Shown here: positions 22,186-33,235 of the stretch, in pieces
How positions within the stretch are numbered: position 1 is the stretch's first letter
How the letters are laid out: each line of letters begins with the position of its first letter
Origin: Hansfordia pulvinata
Lineage: Eukaryota; Ascomycota; Sordariomycetes; Xylariales
Length of the DNA stretch: 64,000 bases
Assembly: GCA_006538405.1 (NCBI GenBank)
Contig: BJKQ01000002.1
Coordinates: 1,302,001-1,366,000, forward strand
Direction: 5' to 3'
Notes under the pieces: model-generated
The model's database searches: none
Seen by the model: only the letters and a program-made list of their open reading frames with translations
Told to the model about the DNA's origin: nothing
Translations under genes and position numbers: made by a program

Positions 22186-24251
22186 TTACTCCTGATGGGA
22201 TTCTTGCTTCGTATCTGTTTGTTGCTCAGATGCAGTCGCACCCTGACGGACAGGGGCAAAGCCAATGTTGTGCCTGTTGTCATCGATCACACGTCCATAC
22301 CTGTGTTGGATGTATTAGCACGACCCCAGCAGACTTCGAGAGGGTGAACCTAGAGGTGGAAGCTTCTGAACTGGAGGGTATGACTCCTTTGTTGGAGGGA
22401 AGGACTGGAATGACGGGGTACTTACTCAAGGAGAAGTCGGAAAAACCAGACTTCCATATCCTCATGGCGCAAGACTTTGTTGGCCCAATCGCGCTGTTGG
22501 TTCGCCAGACGCTCTGCTTCGTTCTTGCCCAAGGCCTCACTGCTGAAGAACCGCACTAGCTCGAGCCAGTCGTTGCCCTGGAGACTCATGGGAATGTAGT
22601 GCGCCCAGGGCCGCAGCCACTCAAGATGCCACTCGCGGAAGACGGCAAACTTGTAGACCAGAGACCGGGAACGCAGGAATGCGTAGAAACGACCGCTGAA
22701 TGCGTTGCCGTCAATATCCAAGAGATGCTTGTACTGCCAAGCATCGTGTTGCTCAGCGTGCCCCTTGATGGTGAAAAACTCCTTTTGCGCGTCGCAATCG
22801 CCTGGGTCGCACTGGCCCACACCCGAGAAATACACGTCCATCAACTCCTTGTAGTCGCCACGCGGGACGGATCGCGGCTCCCACCGTGGGTCGTCATCGG
22901 TTCCAGCGTTTGTCAAGACCATGGCATTATCCGCCGCGTTCACTTTCTGCACGAAGCGTTGCCTGTGTTGGCGGCGCCAGCCGCCGTTGCGGCTGAAGCC
23001 ACCGGTCGTTGACCCGCGCCAGTACAGCTTGTCCGTCTTGCGGCGCCACGCATAGTCCTTCAGCTCGTCATAACTGACCTTCTCGTACCAGTACCAGGGT
23101 GATGGGTAGAGGATATCCGAGTAAGACGAGATCTTGGACTGTGAGAAGATGGGAAACAGGTCGTGAACAATGTTGTAGGCGTTGGGGCGATCGAAGAAGC
23201 CAAATGTAGAACTTAGAGTGGGTGAATAGCAGATATCGGACATGGCCGAGATGTTGTAAATGAAGCCAAGCTCGCCCAGACCGTACTTGGAGACATCGTC
23301 GGTCTTCTCGTCTTCCTCAATGGCGCGCGATGGGCTTTCAGGGGGGCAGGAAAGGCGCGAGTGTGTCCACGTTGGCTGATGCGCAAAGACGTTGAACCGC
23401 GTCAGCTTGTTCTCCTCGAAGCTAGTGCCTTCGCTGAGGTCGTCGGGTCTGTCTGTGAAGGAGTTCGTCGGGCTGGGCTGGATGAAGGCGGCGGGCATGT
23501 TGACCTCCTTGGCCCGGCGGACCAGACGTGACAGGTCGTCGTGGGGAACGACGACGCGCGGCTCATCGTGGAGGTTGAAGCATAGGTCCATGTCGGGCAG
23601 CCACTTGAGAAACTTGCCCATCATGCCGGCAGTGGCCTCCTGCTGCCACTCACTGCCCCCCTCCATGTGGGTGATTTTGCCACCGCGGACTTGAATGCCG
23701 AGCAGGGCGTTGTCGAAACCAAGGGCTTCCTTGGCGCGGCCTCGGATGGTGGCAGGTCGTAGGCCCCAGAAGGGCGTCATGGCTTCGTAGATCATGTCGA
23801 ATTCGTCAATCATCTGGACGCCCTTAGCGCGGGCGAACTCGAACCATTTGTCGAAGTTGGGAGGAGGGGGTATCGCATAGCGTCGGCGGTATTCGGCAAC
23901 GGCATCCTCGAGAGTTGAGGACTGGCGCATCTGAGCCTGTTCGTGCTCGCGTTCGGCATCGGCCACGAGGTGCCAGATGGGGTGCGAGCCCGGGGGCGCG
24001 GGCTTAGGTTTGGGGTTGAAGGGCTCGACGGGCGGAGGCGGGGATTTCAGAGATGACCCTTTGCCCTTCTCGGCGGCTGCCTGGTCTTTGCTGCCGCTGG
24101 CATCGTTGCTGCTGCTGCTGCTGCTGCTGCCATGGCGCGCCGAGCCAAAGTCGCTGAGGTTGGTGCCGGAGGGCGACAGGCGGAAAAGCGTGGCAGCACA
24201 AAGAAGCAGAAACAGGACAGCCCCGAGAATGAGGAACTGGCGCGGTCGCAT
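22186..24251 (-). CDS. Glycosyltransferase family 90 (CAP10-like) type II membrane protein
   Basis: A CAP10/DUF821 glycosyltransferase, probably transferring xylose or a related sugar in the Golgi. Exon 1 is 22426-24251, the intron 22301-22425 (GTAAGT...ACACAG), and exon 2 22186-22300, giving 646 residues. A single hydrophobic anchor at about residues 6-23 (FLILGAVLFLLLCAATLF) is followed by a Ser-rich stalk with S7, typical of type II Golgi enzymes. The catalytic region includes KLYWRGSTTGGFSRNGGWRR, KHLLDIDGNAFSGRFYAFLR and WAHYIPMSLQGNDWLEL, then DMEVWFFRLLLEYGRV across the intron. MRPRQ is the start because no ATG lies further upstream in frame and it leaves the anchor next to a basic N-terminus. 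The acceptor sugar cannot be told from sequence. Confidence 0.9.
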
Positions 24252-25505
24252 GGTCGTGCGCAAGTTGACGCAGGTTAGGGAAGGTGAGTGAAGCGTCGGC
24301 GACGGAAGCACCGTCCGCTGAAGGTCGAAGTAGCTCGAGGATGGTGGGGTGTAGGGAAGAGGAATCGAGAGACGCGTCTAAATCTTGATCAAGATGGAGT
24401 GAGGATCTACGAGGACATTACGGAGTACGGCCAGCTCCTGATAGGCCGAAGCACCGTTTTCAAGTACATCGCACACCTGTGCAGCCAGCACCAACAGCTC
24501 GAAAGCGCATGGAATAACACCCCAGATGCGGGTGATTTCAGTCCGTGGGAGCTTTCAACAGCAGGAAAAGCAGGCGCCTGACAGGACGGGCTGCATGACC
24601 AAGATGGGACGCTTGATCTTGACGCGGTGCACCAGCAAAACAAGGGATAGGGGTTTTTAGAAGCAGGTATCTCCAGTGTGAGGTACCCACTTTAAACGGG
24701 GTCGCTCGAGCCGTCACAGTCCTGATACATGGGTGTCAAGTCGATACGCATACACTATTTGCTCAGAGGCTCAGAGGCGTCTGAATCCCAAATTAGGTAC
24801 TGTCAGGTTCGTACATTGCTCAAAGGAGAGGACATCAATGTACTATTAAGTGGAAATGCAAGATCCATTTGGACGGCATCCATGATGGGAAAATCGTGAG
24901 CAGGGCACCCGACCCCAATTGGATCCGAGCAGACCGCCCACGGCGGACAGTCCGTCAGAAACGGAGCGCAAAAGTGAGGAGGTGAGAAGGTTTCTGCCCG
25001 GGCACGCCGGTAACCACCTAACTCAGATGGTCGTATTGCACGGCCTTTAGGCACCGTTTGGGCCAGCAGACTGAGACGCGCATGGCGGATTCCCGTGTTT
25101 TAGGTCATTATAGCAGCGCGGCTCCGATCTTCTCTCTGTAATAACCCCATTCTTGCGACCCATATCTTGAATCGACACGCGTACTATCTGCTATTGACTA
25201 CGCCACGTCGCTGCTGTACGCACGTAATAACTTACACAGGGCCGCCACGAAACATGACATACTCGCACGAGGCAATGCTTGGTAGCCCGGGAAACAGTCA
25301 CGTCCATGGATCAATAGAGTGAACGGGTACTGCGGCATTTCATCGTGTCGTGGTATCGTGAGTGAGCGAGGCTCCTACAATATCGGATATCTCTCCACAC
25401 CAAATTTTTCCATCCTCAACGCCATCAAAGTCTGAGACCGTTCCTCATTAAATTTTATTGATCAAAAACTTTTTCTTTTCTGTCATCTTCCACGATGGGA
25501 AGCGT
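24252..25505. other. Intergenic: GT90 upstream / uS8 downstream
   Basis: About 1.25 kb, no gene supported. The end nearest 25505 should carry the uS8 3' UTR. Confidence 0.5.
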
Positions 25506-26171
25506 CTAGTAGAAGAAGCCGATGATCTTGCCAGCAACGTGCTTGCGGCGGGCCTCCTCGTGGTCCATGATACCAGCAGAGGTGGTCAGGACGACGTAGC
25601 CGAACTGACGCGAGGGCAGCAGCTTGACAACCCACTTCTCGAGGTCGGTCAGGCGGACGTTGTAGCGGGGAGAGATGACACCAGTCTTGTTCAGGCGGCC
25701 GTTCAGCTGAACGACGATCTTGCCGGAGCGGTGGTCGTCGACCTCCTCGAACTCGCCAATGTAGCCTAACATTGGAACGTTAGCATAATGTAGCGACGAA
25801 TTAAACGTAAGACTTCATTAGGCATATCAGAAAAACGTGTAAGAAACCTCGCTCGGCAAGACACGAATGTCTCGCCATCGATCTATCGGCAACTTAAAAG
25901 ACTGTGGTCGTGGGGGCACAAATTGAGACCAGTATCCAGTTATCATGCCGAATGTTGCTGTTGGAGCGGGGCGGTTTCTTTCGTGTTTTTCTGATAGGCC
26001 CAATGCAAGCCTGTGAACAGGGTTGTGTGGCGACCTACCGTGCTTCTGCATGACAGTCAAGAACTTGACAATGACCTTGGAGCTAGGGCGCAGGAGCACC
26101 TGGCGCTTGCCGGTCTTCTCGGCGTTGTGCAGAGTGTTGAGGGCATCGTGGAGAACGGAAGTCTTGACCAT
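25506..26171 (-). CDS. RPS22: 40S ribosomal protein uS8 (S22/S15a)
   Basis: A complete uS8 of 130 residues, the length of the yeast protein. Exon 1 is 26039-26171 and encodes [20 protein letters not shown] to LTVMQKHG. The intron is 25766-26038 (GTAGGT...TTAG, GCTAAC branch), and exon 2 is 25506-25765 starting [20 protein letters not shown] and ending [11 protein letters not shown]. It is an essential small-subunit protein that binds 18S rRNA. The intron, 273 bp, is long for this window and contains a strong secondary structure, annotated separately. The gene is divergent from eS12, with 1.57 kb between starts. Confidence 0.97.
25821..26000 (-). other. Structured RNA element in the uS8 intron (possible processing stem or snoRNA)
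   Basis: On the transcribed strand the arm 25971-26000 pairs with the arm 25821-25848: GGC/GCC, one mismatch, 12 uninterrupted pairs (TATCAGAAAAAC with GTTTTTCTGATA), a small internal loop, then 8 pairs (AAGAAACC with GGTTTCTT). Inside the loop, 25855-25876 folds as a 9-bp hairpin closed by a UUCG tetraloop (GGCGAGACA-TTCG-TGTCTTGCC). This is far more structure than expected by chance. In budding yeast an RPS22 intron hosts an H/ACA snoRNA and another is cut by RNase III. I could not find convincing box C/D or H/ACA boxes here, so identity is open. Confidence 0.6.
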
Positions 26172-27737
26172 TTTGGCGGTGTTGTAACGGAGATTCTCAA
26201 ATCGCTTGAGTAGATAAGAGGTATCTGTCGTGAACGGGTGTGGGAATTAGCCTTCAGAGCCATGAGCATGGAGAGTACCCTCGAGAAGAGAGGGGTCTGC
26301 CCGCTCAGTACTGGAGAGGAGAGTCGTATCGGGTACAGAATGTCGCCGTGTAGCGAGCGCGCCACCACTCGTCTATGCCCTTCGCCTGTCCGTATTAGCA
26401 AACCCGACTCTCCTCCTCTCACGCACGGCACACAGAGACGACGCGCGGCGATGATGCTAAGAGGAGGGCAGCGGGAATGCATTCGAAAGTGGCCGTCTTG
26501 TTCTCACATGACGATTCTCGATTTCAACGGGTTCGGTGATGGGCGAAACTCGGAGGGCGGGCGTCCAGCGGCATGGTGACAAGTCTGCAAGTGATTGATC
26601 TCCTCCGGCTTCTTGAAGGGCGCAGACAGGGTTCAACCCATCTCTCGGGCGAAGTTGTTCATGTTCGACCTACCTCGTGGAGGGTGTTGAGTGCAACGGT
26701 GGTTGTTGGATCGATTGGCGTGCCTGGCAGGAAAGAAGTTGGGTCTGAAAGAGTCCTTCCACCGCTTATGGGCGAGAGGCCCGAGGCAGGCTGGCGCGAA
26801 AATCCAGGCTACGCACGGACCCCGGACGGTTAGCGCTGCAAATATTGGTGTGAATTCTAGCCCAAAAAGCCCTAACAGCTATGATTGGCTGTTAGCGACC
26901 CGCATTTAGCGACTGCACACATATTTTGGATCCCAGGGGTGATTGTGGGCGCTAGGCTGCCTGGGATCTAATCGTGGCTTGCTCGATGTATCTTCGCACC
27001 AGGGGGAGCCGCAAGAGTACAACGGGCCGCATCGTCCACACGCGATCCCATCTTATCGTGGGTACCGCAGCCACAGACCTCGCCCAAACCCACCCACGAC
27101 GGTGAGCTACGGATACACGGGTCTCGCTGGCCCGATCAGAACGTTCGTCCACGGTAAGCGACACCCACGAGTACCGGTCTAAAAAGTGTAGTTGCGTGCA
27201 AGCGGGTAAGCCAGTGTCGAGCGCGGGTACGTACCCCGATGCCGTCAAAGAGTTACGACGGCCGTTCGACAATTGCTTTCGCCAGGCCACTTGTGGCCCA
27301 TCACGTGTGATAAGGCAGCCTGAGTGAGGTACATGGCGTGGGCTTCGGGCAGCGGGGTCCGTGGCGGCTTTGGCACCGCAGTGAGTGGCTCGCAGTACTC
27401 ACGGGCTGGGCGTGTTCGCCATGCAGCGCCCGGTACCTGTAATTTTGCCTATTTTGACCCGCCCACAGATGTACTCGTACCTCGCAGTTTGTGGCCCACG
27501 TAAAGTTATCGGCATTATTGGATTATGTAGAATGATTCAATCCCACCAGACTGGGTGGATGCGCCTGGCCGTGGGTGGTGGCGTGCCTTGGCCTAGGACA
27601 TTTTTCCCACGTTTCGAGCCCAGCCGATTCGAACCTCTTTCCCACCACAACCACACGAAATCTCACGACAACCCCAAACACCCATCGCCGCCTAGAAACA
27701 TCTCTTCGAGGATCGCACCGGTATCAACACAGCCAAG
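26172..27737. promoter_or_regulatory. Divergent ribosomal-protein promoter region (uS8/eS12)
   Basis: 1.57 kb between two ribosomal protein starts. It holds three TTAGCG repeats (26830, 26892, 26906) and a 7-bp inverted repeat TAACAGC/GCTGTTA (26873-26894) whose loop includes a CCAAT box in reverse. Pyrimidine-rich leader sequence precedes eS12, and an intron in the uS8 5' UTR is possible. Confidence 0.4.
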
Positions 27738-28564
27738 ATGGTACGTTCGGTTCCCTGTGTGCACGCGGAGGCAGGCACATTGGCGGCTTGCAAGTCATTG
27801 CAATGTCGCGGCTGCACCGCCAGTCCCCAACACCAGTCCTCTCGATCACAACCCCTCTCTCGCCCCTTTGCAACTGCGCCCAGGGCCGCCCTACCAGCCC
27901 GGTGTAGCTGCAGAGGACCGGGGGAGACGGAAGCAGCGCCCTGCCACAATGCCCAACCGCTGTTTCCCCGCCTCGACGAAATTTCCTCTTCAACATGCCA
28001 TGCGCCGAGCCCTCGCTAACCCCGCCACAGTCGGACGTAGAAGAGAACAACGCCCCCGACGCTCCCGAGGAGGTCGAAGTCTCCGCCGATGCCTCCAAGG
28101 GCCAGATGTCCGTTCTCGACGCCCTGAAGGGTGTCCTGAAGCTGGCTCTCATGCACGACGGTCTTGCCCGTGGTCTGCGTGAAGCCTCCAAGGCCCTCGA
28201 CCGCCGCCAGGCTCACATGTGTGTCCTGAACGAGGAGTGCGAGGAGGAGGCTTACAAGAAGCTCGTTGTCGCCCTGTGTTCTGAGCACAAGATCCCCCTG
28301 ATCAAGGTGCCCGACGGCAAGCAGCTGGGCGAGTGGGCTGGTCTCTGTAAGTCGCCTGCATACCCCCGCCCCTTCTCAGGGGCTCGAACTTCTGCAACGC
28401 CAATCCGAGCGCGCCTCTTTGCTAACCGATATACCACAGGCGTCCTGGACCGTGAGGGTAACGCGCGCAAGGTTGTCAACTGCTCTTGCGTCGTTGTCAA
28501 GGACTGGGGTGAGGAGTCCACTGAGCGCTCCATCCTTCTCAACTACTTCCAGTCCGAGCAGTAG
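27738..28564 (+). CDS. RPS12: 40S ribosomal protein eS12
   Basis: Exon 1 consists only of the ATG (27738-27740). A 290-bp intron (27741-28030, GTACGT...CCACAG), exon 2 28031-28346, an intron 28347-28439 and exon 3 28440-28564 follow, for 147 residues. The sequence [59 protein letters not shown] and [14 protein letters not shown] is diagnostic of eS12. The N-terminus ([17 protein letters not shown]) is acidic, as usual for fungi. A one-codon first exon followed by a long intron is a common design in fungal ribosomal protein genes. I looked in intron 1 for a box C/D snoRNA and saw no TGATGA box. Confidence 0.97.
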
Positions 28565-29002
28565 AGCGTCTTTGTTGGTGTTTCGCTGGAGCTCATAGAG
28601 GTGGAAAGAATCAATGTCCCGATCGTTGTCGACGAATCTTACAGGATGTACTCTAGTCCGCTTCCAGGCTTTCGTTGAAGCAACGGGGAAGGCCGATCCA
28701 TCTGCATCGGAATAAAAAAGGAAATCGCATGAGCTTGGCTGTTCCTCTTATACGTGATGAATTCAATTTGACACGGCTGTGTGTCAATAGGTTGTAGAAG
28801 TTGGCGGAACATTCTGTGCCTGGGCAAGGACCCCGTCCGTGATGGTACGATGCGGCACAGGTTCAAGCGCTGCTTGATACCGAACCTCTTCCCGCACGCC
28901 AGGCTCGACTACTTGCAGGCCTGCGGGCTCAAGATGCCTCGTCGCGCGGGGCACTGTTGTCGGCCATGACAAAGACAACTCCCGCCTCCAGGCTCGGATC
29001 GA
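28565..29002. other. Intergenic: convergent 3' ends of eS12 and the Par14 gene
   Basis: About 0.44 kb of tail-to-tail spacer. Nothing further is seen. Confidence 0.5.
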
Positions 29003-29580
29003 CTACTTCTTCTTCGTGACCATGATGATGTGGTAGCCTTCGCTTGTTTTCACTTTTCCGAGATCCATGGTGCTTGCCGTGGTCTCGTTGAGCTTGAACG
29101 CAACCTCTTCGAACTCTGGGACCAGTTGACCCTTGGTTTTCTCCCCGAGTTTGCCTCCTGGCGGAGCTGTCAGATGCGCCACCGGTGGTGATCAATGAAG
29201 TAGTGCGAACGTACCGACTTTGGCCTTGTCCTCCGAGTACTTGCGGGCGACTGTGTCAAAGACGCTTGTGCAGCTACCTTTCTTGTCCCGCACGCTCGAC
29301 TCGATTTCGGCATATGCCTCCTCCATTTTCGACATCTTCTGGCACTGTCTGGGCGTCAACATAGAGAGCGAGATCGAGCAAGCATCTAGCCAGTGTGCCT
29401 CTCTTAACTGAGCCTGGTTTATCTTGCAGGAATACCGCGCCAAGTATTGCCGACTGGCCACGCTGGAGGGAGACATACGAGAATGTGGGACACTTCAATC
29501 TTCTGGGCGCCTTTGGCGGGTTTCGCGGCGGCGTCGTCCTTGCCTCCCTTGCCTGCAGCAGCTCCTTTGGATTTTCCCAT
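29003..29580 (-). CDS. Parvulin-type peptidyl-prolyl isomerase (Par14/EPVH class)
   Basis: A small parvulin that isomerises X-Pro bonds, linked in animals to pre-rRNA processing and chromatin. Exons 29479-29580, 29215-29344 and 29003-29157 give 128 residues. The Gly/Lys/Ala-rich N-terminus MGKSKGAAAGKGGKDDAAAK resembles human Par14. The rotamase domain shows IEVSHILCQKMSKMEEAY, FDTVARKYSEDKAK, QLVPEFEEVAFKLNE and a C-terminal EGYHIIMVTKKK. There is no WW domain, so it is not Pin1/Ess1. The acceptor of intron 2 could be 29158 or the CAG 10 bases upstream (towards 29168), changing the junction from KVGGKLGEK to KVAPPGGKLGEK; the first is favoured because the other sits too close to the branch site. 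Confidence 0.92.
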
Positions 29581-31354
29581 GATGATAGCTGCTCACTGAG
29601 TTTGCGGACTGCTCTCAATATGCACCTAGTTACGGCGGGATGGATGCCTTCGAAGACTGAGGTGTTGGTGTCTGGTGGTCAGGTCGTGCAGCGATTTTTT
29701 TCCCAGCCTGCCCCGAGACGACCCCGCCATGCTTGATGACCCCACCTTGGCGTAACGCCAGATTGGTGAGATGGACAGCGTCCAGCCCGAGTTCATAACA
29801 GATACTCCCAAAAGGTTGCCCGTTCCGCGCGTTCTCGGTTTCTTTCCTTGAACATGGATTCCTCAATTAGGTACCTAACTTATCACTTGGCCTGCAAGAT
29901 GGGCATCACGATTGATTGGCACGCGTGCAGACTGCTCCATCCATTGCGTCTGGTTCAACACAATCGAGATCACGCGAGCGCCTCCGCCCAGCACCTTCGC
30001 TGAGAGGTGCTTAGGTAACTGTCTAAGGCACTTTAGGTACTTGAGCTCATGTTCTGAATTTTGACCGAACCACGACAGCGGGTTGCCAACAGCAGACCAA
30101 TGATCTACATATGCTCCCAGGCTCCAGAGAGTCTGTGGCATTCAGGGTCATTCATCAGCCTAGGATTCAAAGCAGAACGACTGCCGGATATGAAGGTTCT
30201 GAGGCTGGGTCATGGCCTCGTAATTACTACTCCATCTCGCCACACGGCATACTCGTACGGTAGAGGGCAGATTCCTCCATGGCCATCCGCATCTGGGTGT
30301 AACCCTCGGGGAAGAATCAAGGGTGCTGTTATCATAGCAGGTGTAGATTCCCGTACTATGCAAAGAGCCGCAATGGCAGCTTGTGGATTTGCCCCGGCTG
30401 TCCAATGCGAGCCCGGTCAGACGCGGCTTTATTAGGGGTAGCTAGGGGAGAAGAGTATTGCGTTCTGTGCAATTCATCGGGGGGGGGGGGGGGGGGGGGG
30501 GGGTGATTGAAACGCACGCAACAGAGCGGCTTGCCTGAGGTGGGAAAGGAGCTCGGCTACCAGAAGAAGGTTGCGTACAGCCGGGCTTACACCGCAGATT
30601 TAATGATGGCAGGTGAAGCCTTCAAGTTTCGCGACCCAAGGTACTCGTAGATGCGTTGGACCCGTGGACCCGGGGCCTGCCTACCTCATATTGAATCCAA
30701 CGCCTGGTTTAATTCACATTCATGGTCGCGGGTACCTGCCTCGCTGGAGGTCTGCTTCCATGGATGGCGGCCGGAGCAACGCTGGAGGTTCTCCCTAGCG
30801 ACGACGACGACTGCCAGCACCGTATGGCCACACCCAACAGCAGATATAAATACACGTCGCAGCAGGTGCACACAGTTTTTCGGAGGCTCTCTTCAACATC
30901 ACAAATTCTACAGCCACGAAAATCTCCTGTCGACGCGTTGCATCCTTTGCATGTCCAGCATTCCTAGTCTTCGTCACCGGATAACGCACGCCTCTTCACA
31001 CACACCCGCCCCTCTGCACGGAAGGCCCCTGCGGGAAGCTGCCCAGAGCCGGGCTGTCCGTTTTACCAGGGCTAAGTTAGTGCACCAGCCACACTCAGCG
31101 CCACAGGCACAGGCCGGGCGCATCCATCTGCGCCACCTGCGCCCGGATCCATATTCAGCGAAGCAGCCAGTGGAACCATGGGGCGCGCCGCGGGTAGAGG
31201 TCGGGGGTCACGTGGCCTTCGCCCGGGCCCGGACAAGGCACTCTTTCGCCGCCAGGCCATAGCTCGGGCCAAGTCCTACAACAAAACCAAGGCCGACCTC
31301 GTGTACCTGCCCGCCACCTGCGACTGCGAGTTCCCCGCCAGCGAAGATTTCGAA
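29581..31354. other. Intergenic: divergent Par14/TAF14 region with G25 tract
   Basis: About 1.8 kb. It contains a G25 run at 30479-30503 and a GGTACTCGTA motif at 30640. An in-frame ATG at 31178 would extend TAF14 by 59 residues. No separate gene is supported. Confidence 0.5.
30479..30503 (+). repeat. G25 homopolymer tract
   Basis: Twenty-five consecutive G on the plus strand in the Par14/TAF14 intergenic region. It is potentially G-quadruplex forming, and its length may be inaccurate. Confidence 0.95.
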
Positions 31355-32519
31355 ATGCAGATCAAAGTAAGTCTACCAGCTTGGTTTGCACCGCGCTGCG
31401 GCCTCTGTCCGATGGAACGCGCCATGGTCTTGTGCCCAGACAGCCCGAGGGGTTCCGCCGCCTTCGCGAACGCGTGACGTGTTCGCGAACCCCCGTCGAT
31501 CGGACGGCTCGCGCCATGCAACGCGCCCCCGCCCTGCCCGAGCATCCACGAGACTGACCCGACCTCTCTGCGCAGCGTGAGATCAAGCTCGTCACCGAGC
31601 AGCACACCATGTGAGTTTCGCTCTGCCCTGGCGCGCATCCGCGCGGTCGCCGCGGCCGCGCTGTCCCACCAGCCGACGGGCAGCGGCGCCAGCCATGCGT
31701 CCATCAGACGCCAATCACAAGGCCGCGGCCATCCCAGCTGACCAGCACGCTCGCAGTCCCAAGGAATCTCCCGTGCCGGAGTTTCCCATGAAGGAATGGA
31801 ATGTCACCATCTTCATCTTGGACAAGGAGGGCAACGAGCACCCCGCCAGATGCTTCCCCAAGGTCACGTACAACCTGCACCCGTCTTTCGAGAACCCTCA
31901 CCAGAGTGAGTACACCTGAATCTCATCCGCCATGGACCGGGCGGCTAACAGCCCCGCGCAGCCTTCACAACACCCCCGTTTAAGTGCCAGAATGAAGGAT
32001 GGGGCGAGTTTGAGATGACCATCGACCTCTTCACCTCGGAGAAGACGAAACAGACTATCACCCATGACCTTAACTTCACGCAGGAGCGGTACGAAGCAAT
32101 CCAGCCTTTCGTCTTCCGCAACCCTTCCAAGGAACTGCAGGCCGTCCTCGCCGAGACGGGCGACATTGGGGAGGCCGACAAGCCGGCCAAGAACAAGAGC
32201 TCGACCAAGAACCGCGGCAAGCCCGCTTACGACTTGGAGAAGATCGGTAACGCCGTCACGGGTCTCGGCGAAGAGGACCTGCTGCACGTCATCCAGCTCA
32301 TCCACGACGAGAAGAGCAGCGACAGCATGATTAAGAACGACCAGGAGAAGGGCGAATACTCGGTCGACCTGTACACACTCCCTGATGACTGCCTGAGCTC
32401 CCTCTGGGATTATTTGGTAAGCCAAACGCGGGACCTGACCGCCCTCTTCCCCCCCTTTGACGCCTGACGCTGATACCAATCGCTCCCTGCAGATCGAGAA
32501 GGGCGCGGTGCAGGGCTAG
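31355..32519 (+). CDS. TAF14: YEATS-domain protein Taf14 (TFIID/TFIIF/remodeller subunit)
   Basis: Five exons, 31355-31366, 31576-31610, 31757-31905, 31962-32416 and 32493-32519, give 225 residues. All introns are GT-AG and keep frame. The YEATS domain covers about residues 1-125: REIKLVTEQHTI, FPMKEWNVTIFILDKEGNEH, PKVTYNLHPSFENPHQTF, then NEGWGEFEMTIDLFTSEKTK, whose aromatic residues form the acyl-lysine reader pocket. The C-terminal part (ITGL-like region AVTGLGEEDLLHVIQLIHD and DLYTLPDDCLSSLWDYLIEK) is the extra-terminal-type domain that binds many chromatin complexes. The start at 31355 gives the family's normal length; an upstream in-frame ATG at 31178 would add 59 Arg/Gly-rich residues. 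The last exon is only 27 bases. Confidence 0.93.
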
Positions 32520-32612
32520 CAGGCGCCTTCGGGCTTGGGTGACTTTTTCTCTCTGCACCAACGTCGACGCGCTGGCGGTTGGTGCCGAGTCCAGGCGTGG
32601 CCGAGCCGGCGG

Positions 32613-32644
<32 letters not shown>

Positions 32645-33200
32645 GAATATGCATTGCTATGGCGTTAGGTTGGCGCGAAAATGAATGACAAATGAAATTA
32701 CTATAGGGAGGCGTACGGTCGCGTTTGCGGTTGCGCGCGCTTGCGAGCCAGGGGCCTATCACAGACTGCGAGGTTCGCCGTCGTCGTCGTCTTGGTTGAT
32801 ATGCCACCCATCAGATTCGATTCATCTATCTTCTTTCCCGGGACATTGACGTTGTAACCTGCTGGTGATCTCGGAGGGAACGGAACATGTCTGGCAGTGC
32901 GCCTGCGTGGCCGCGAAAACTTGCACATGGACTTTTCCGAGCCCCCGCCCCGTTGTCCGCTTGCCAGTCTCGACTTTGATATCGTGTGGCTCGCATGTAG
33001 TGAACGTGCATGAGGGCTCACTCCGCTTACACGGGGCTTTTTCCGTGACTTGATTTCTGACAATGACCCTTCGGTGCGCTCACGTCTTCTCATGTCTTGC
33101 GACATGCCTTGGCATCCGACGCGGTATGCGACATTCTACGTATTGCCGGATGCGGACACGAAACTCTGGCCTGGGCCTATCAGGTGTCCCATACCACGCT

Positions 33201-33235
33201 GGATGGATGGATGGATGGATGGACGGATGGATGGA
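33201..33235 (+). repeat. GGAT microsatellite
   Basis: Tandem GGAT units, about eight with one variant (GGAC), within the gene-poor region. Confidence 0.85.

Noticed and set aside
27741..28030. snoRNA in the long first intron of eS12
   Set aside because: No box C (TGATGA), no paired D box and no clear H/ACA hairpins seen.
33201..33235. Regular short repeats as a possible CRISPR-like array
   Set aside because: Plain 4-bp microsatellite with no spacers; the genome is eukaryotic.
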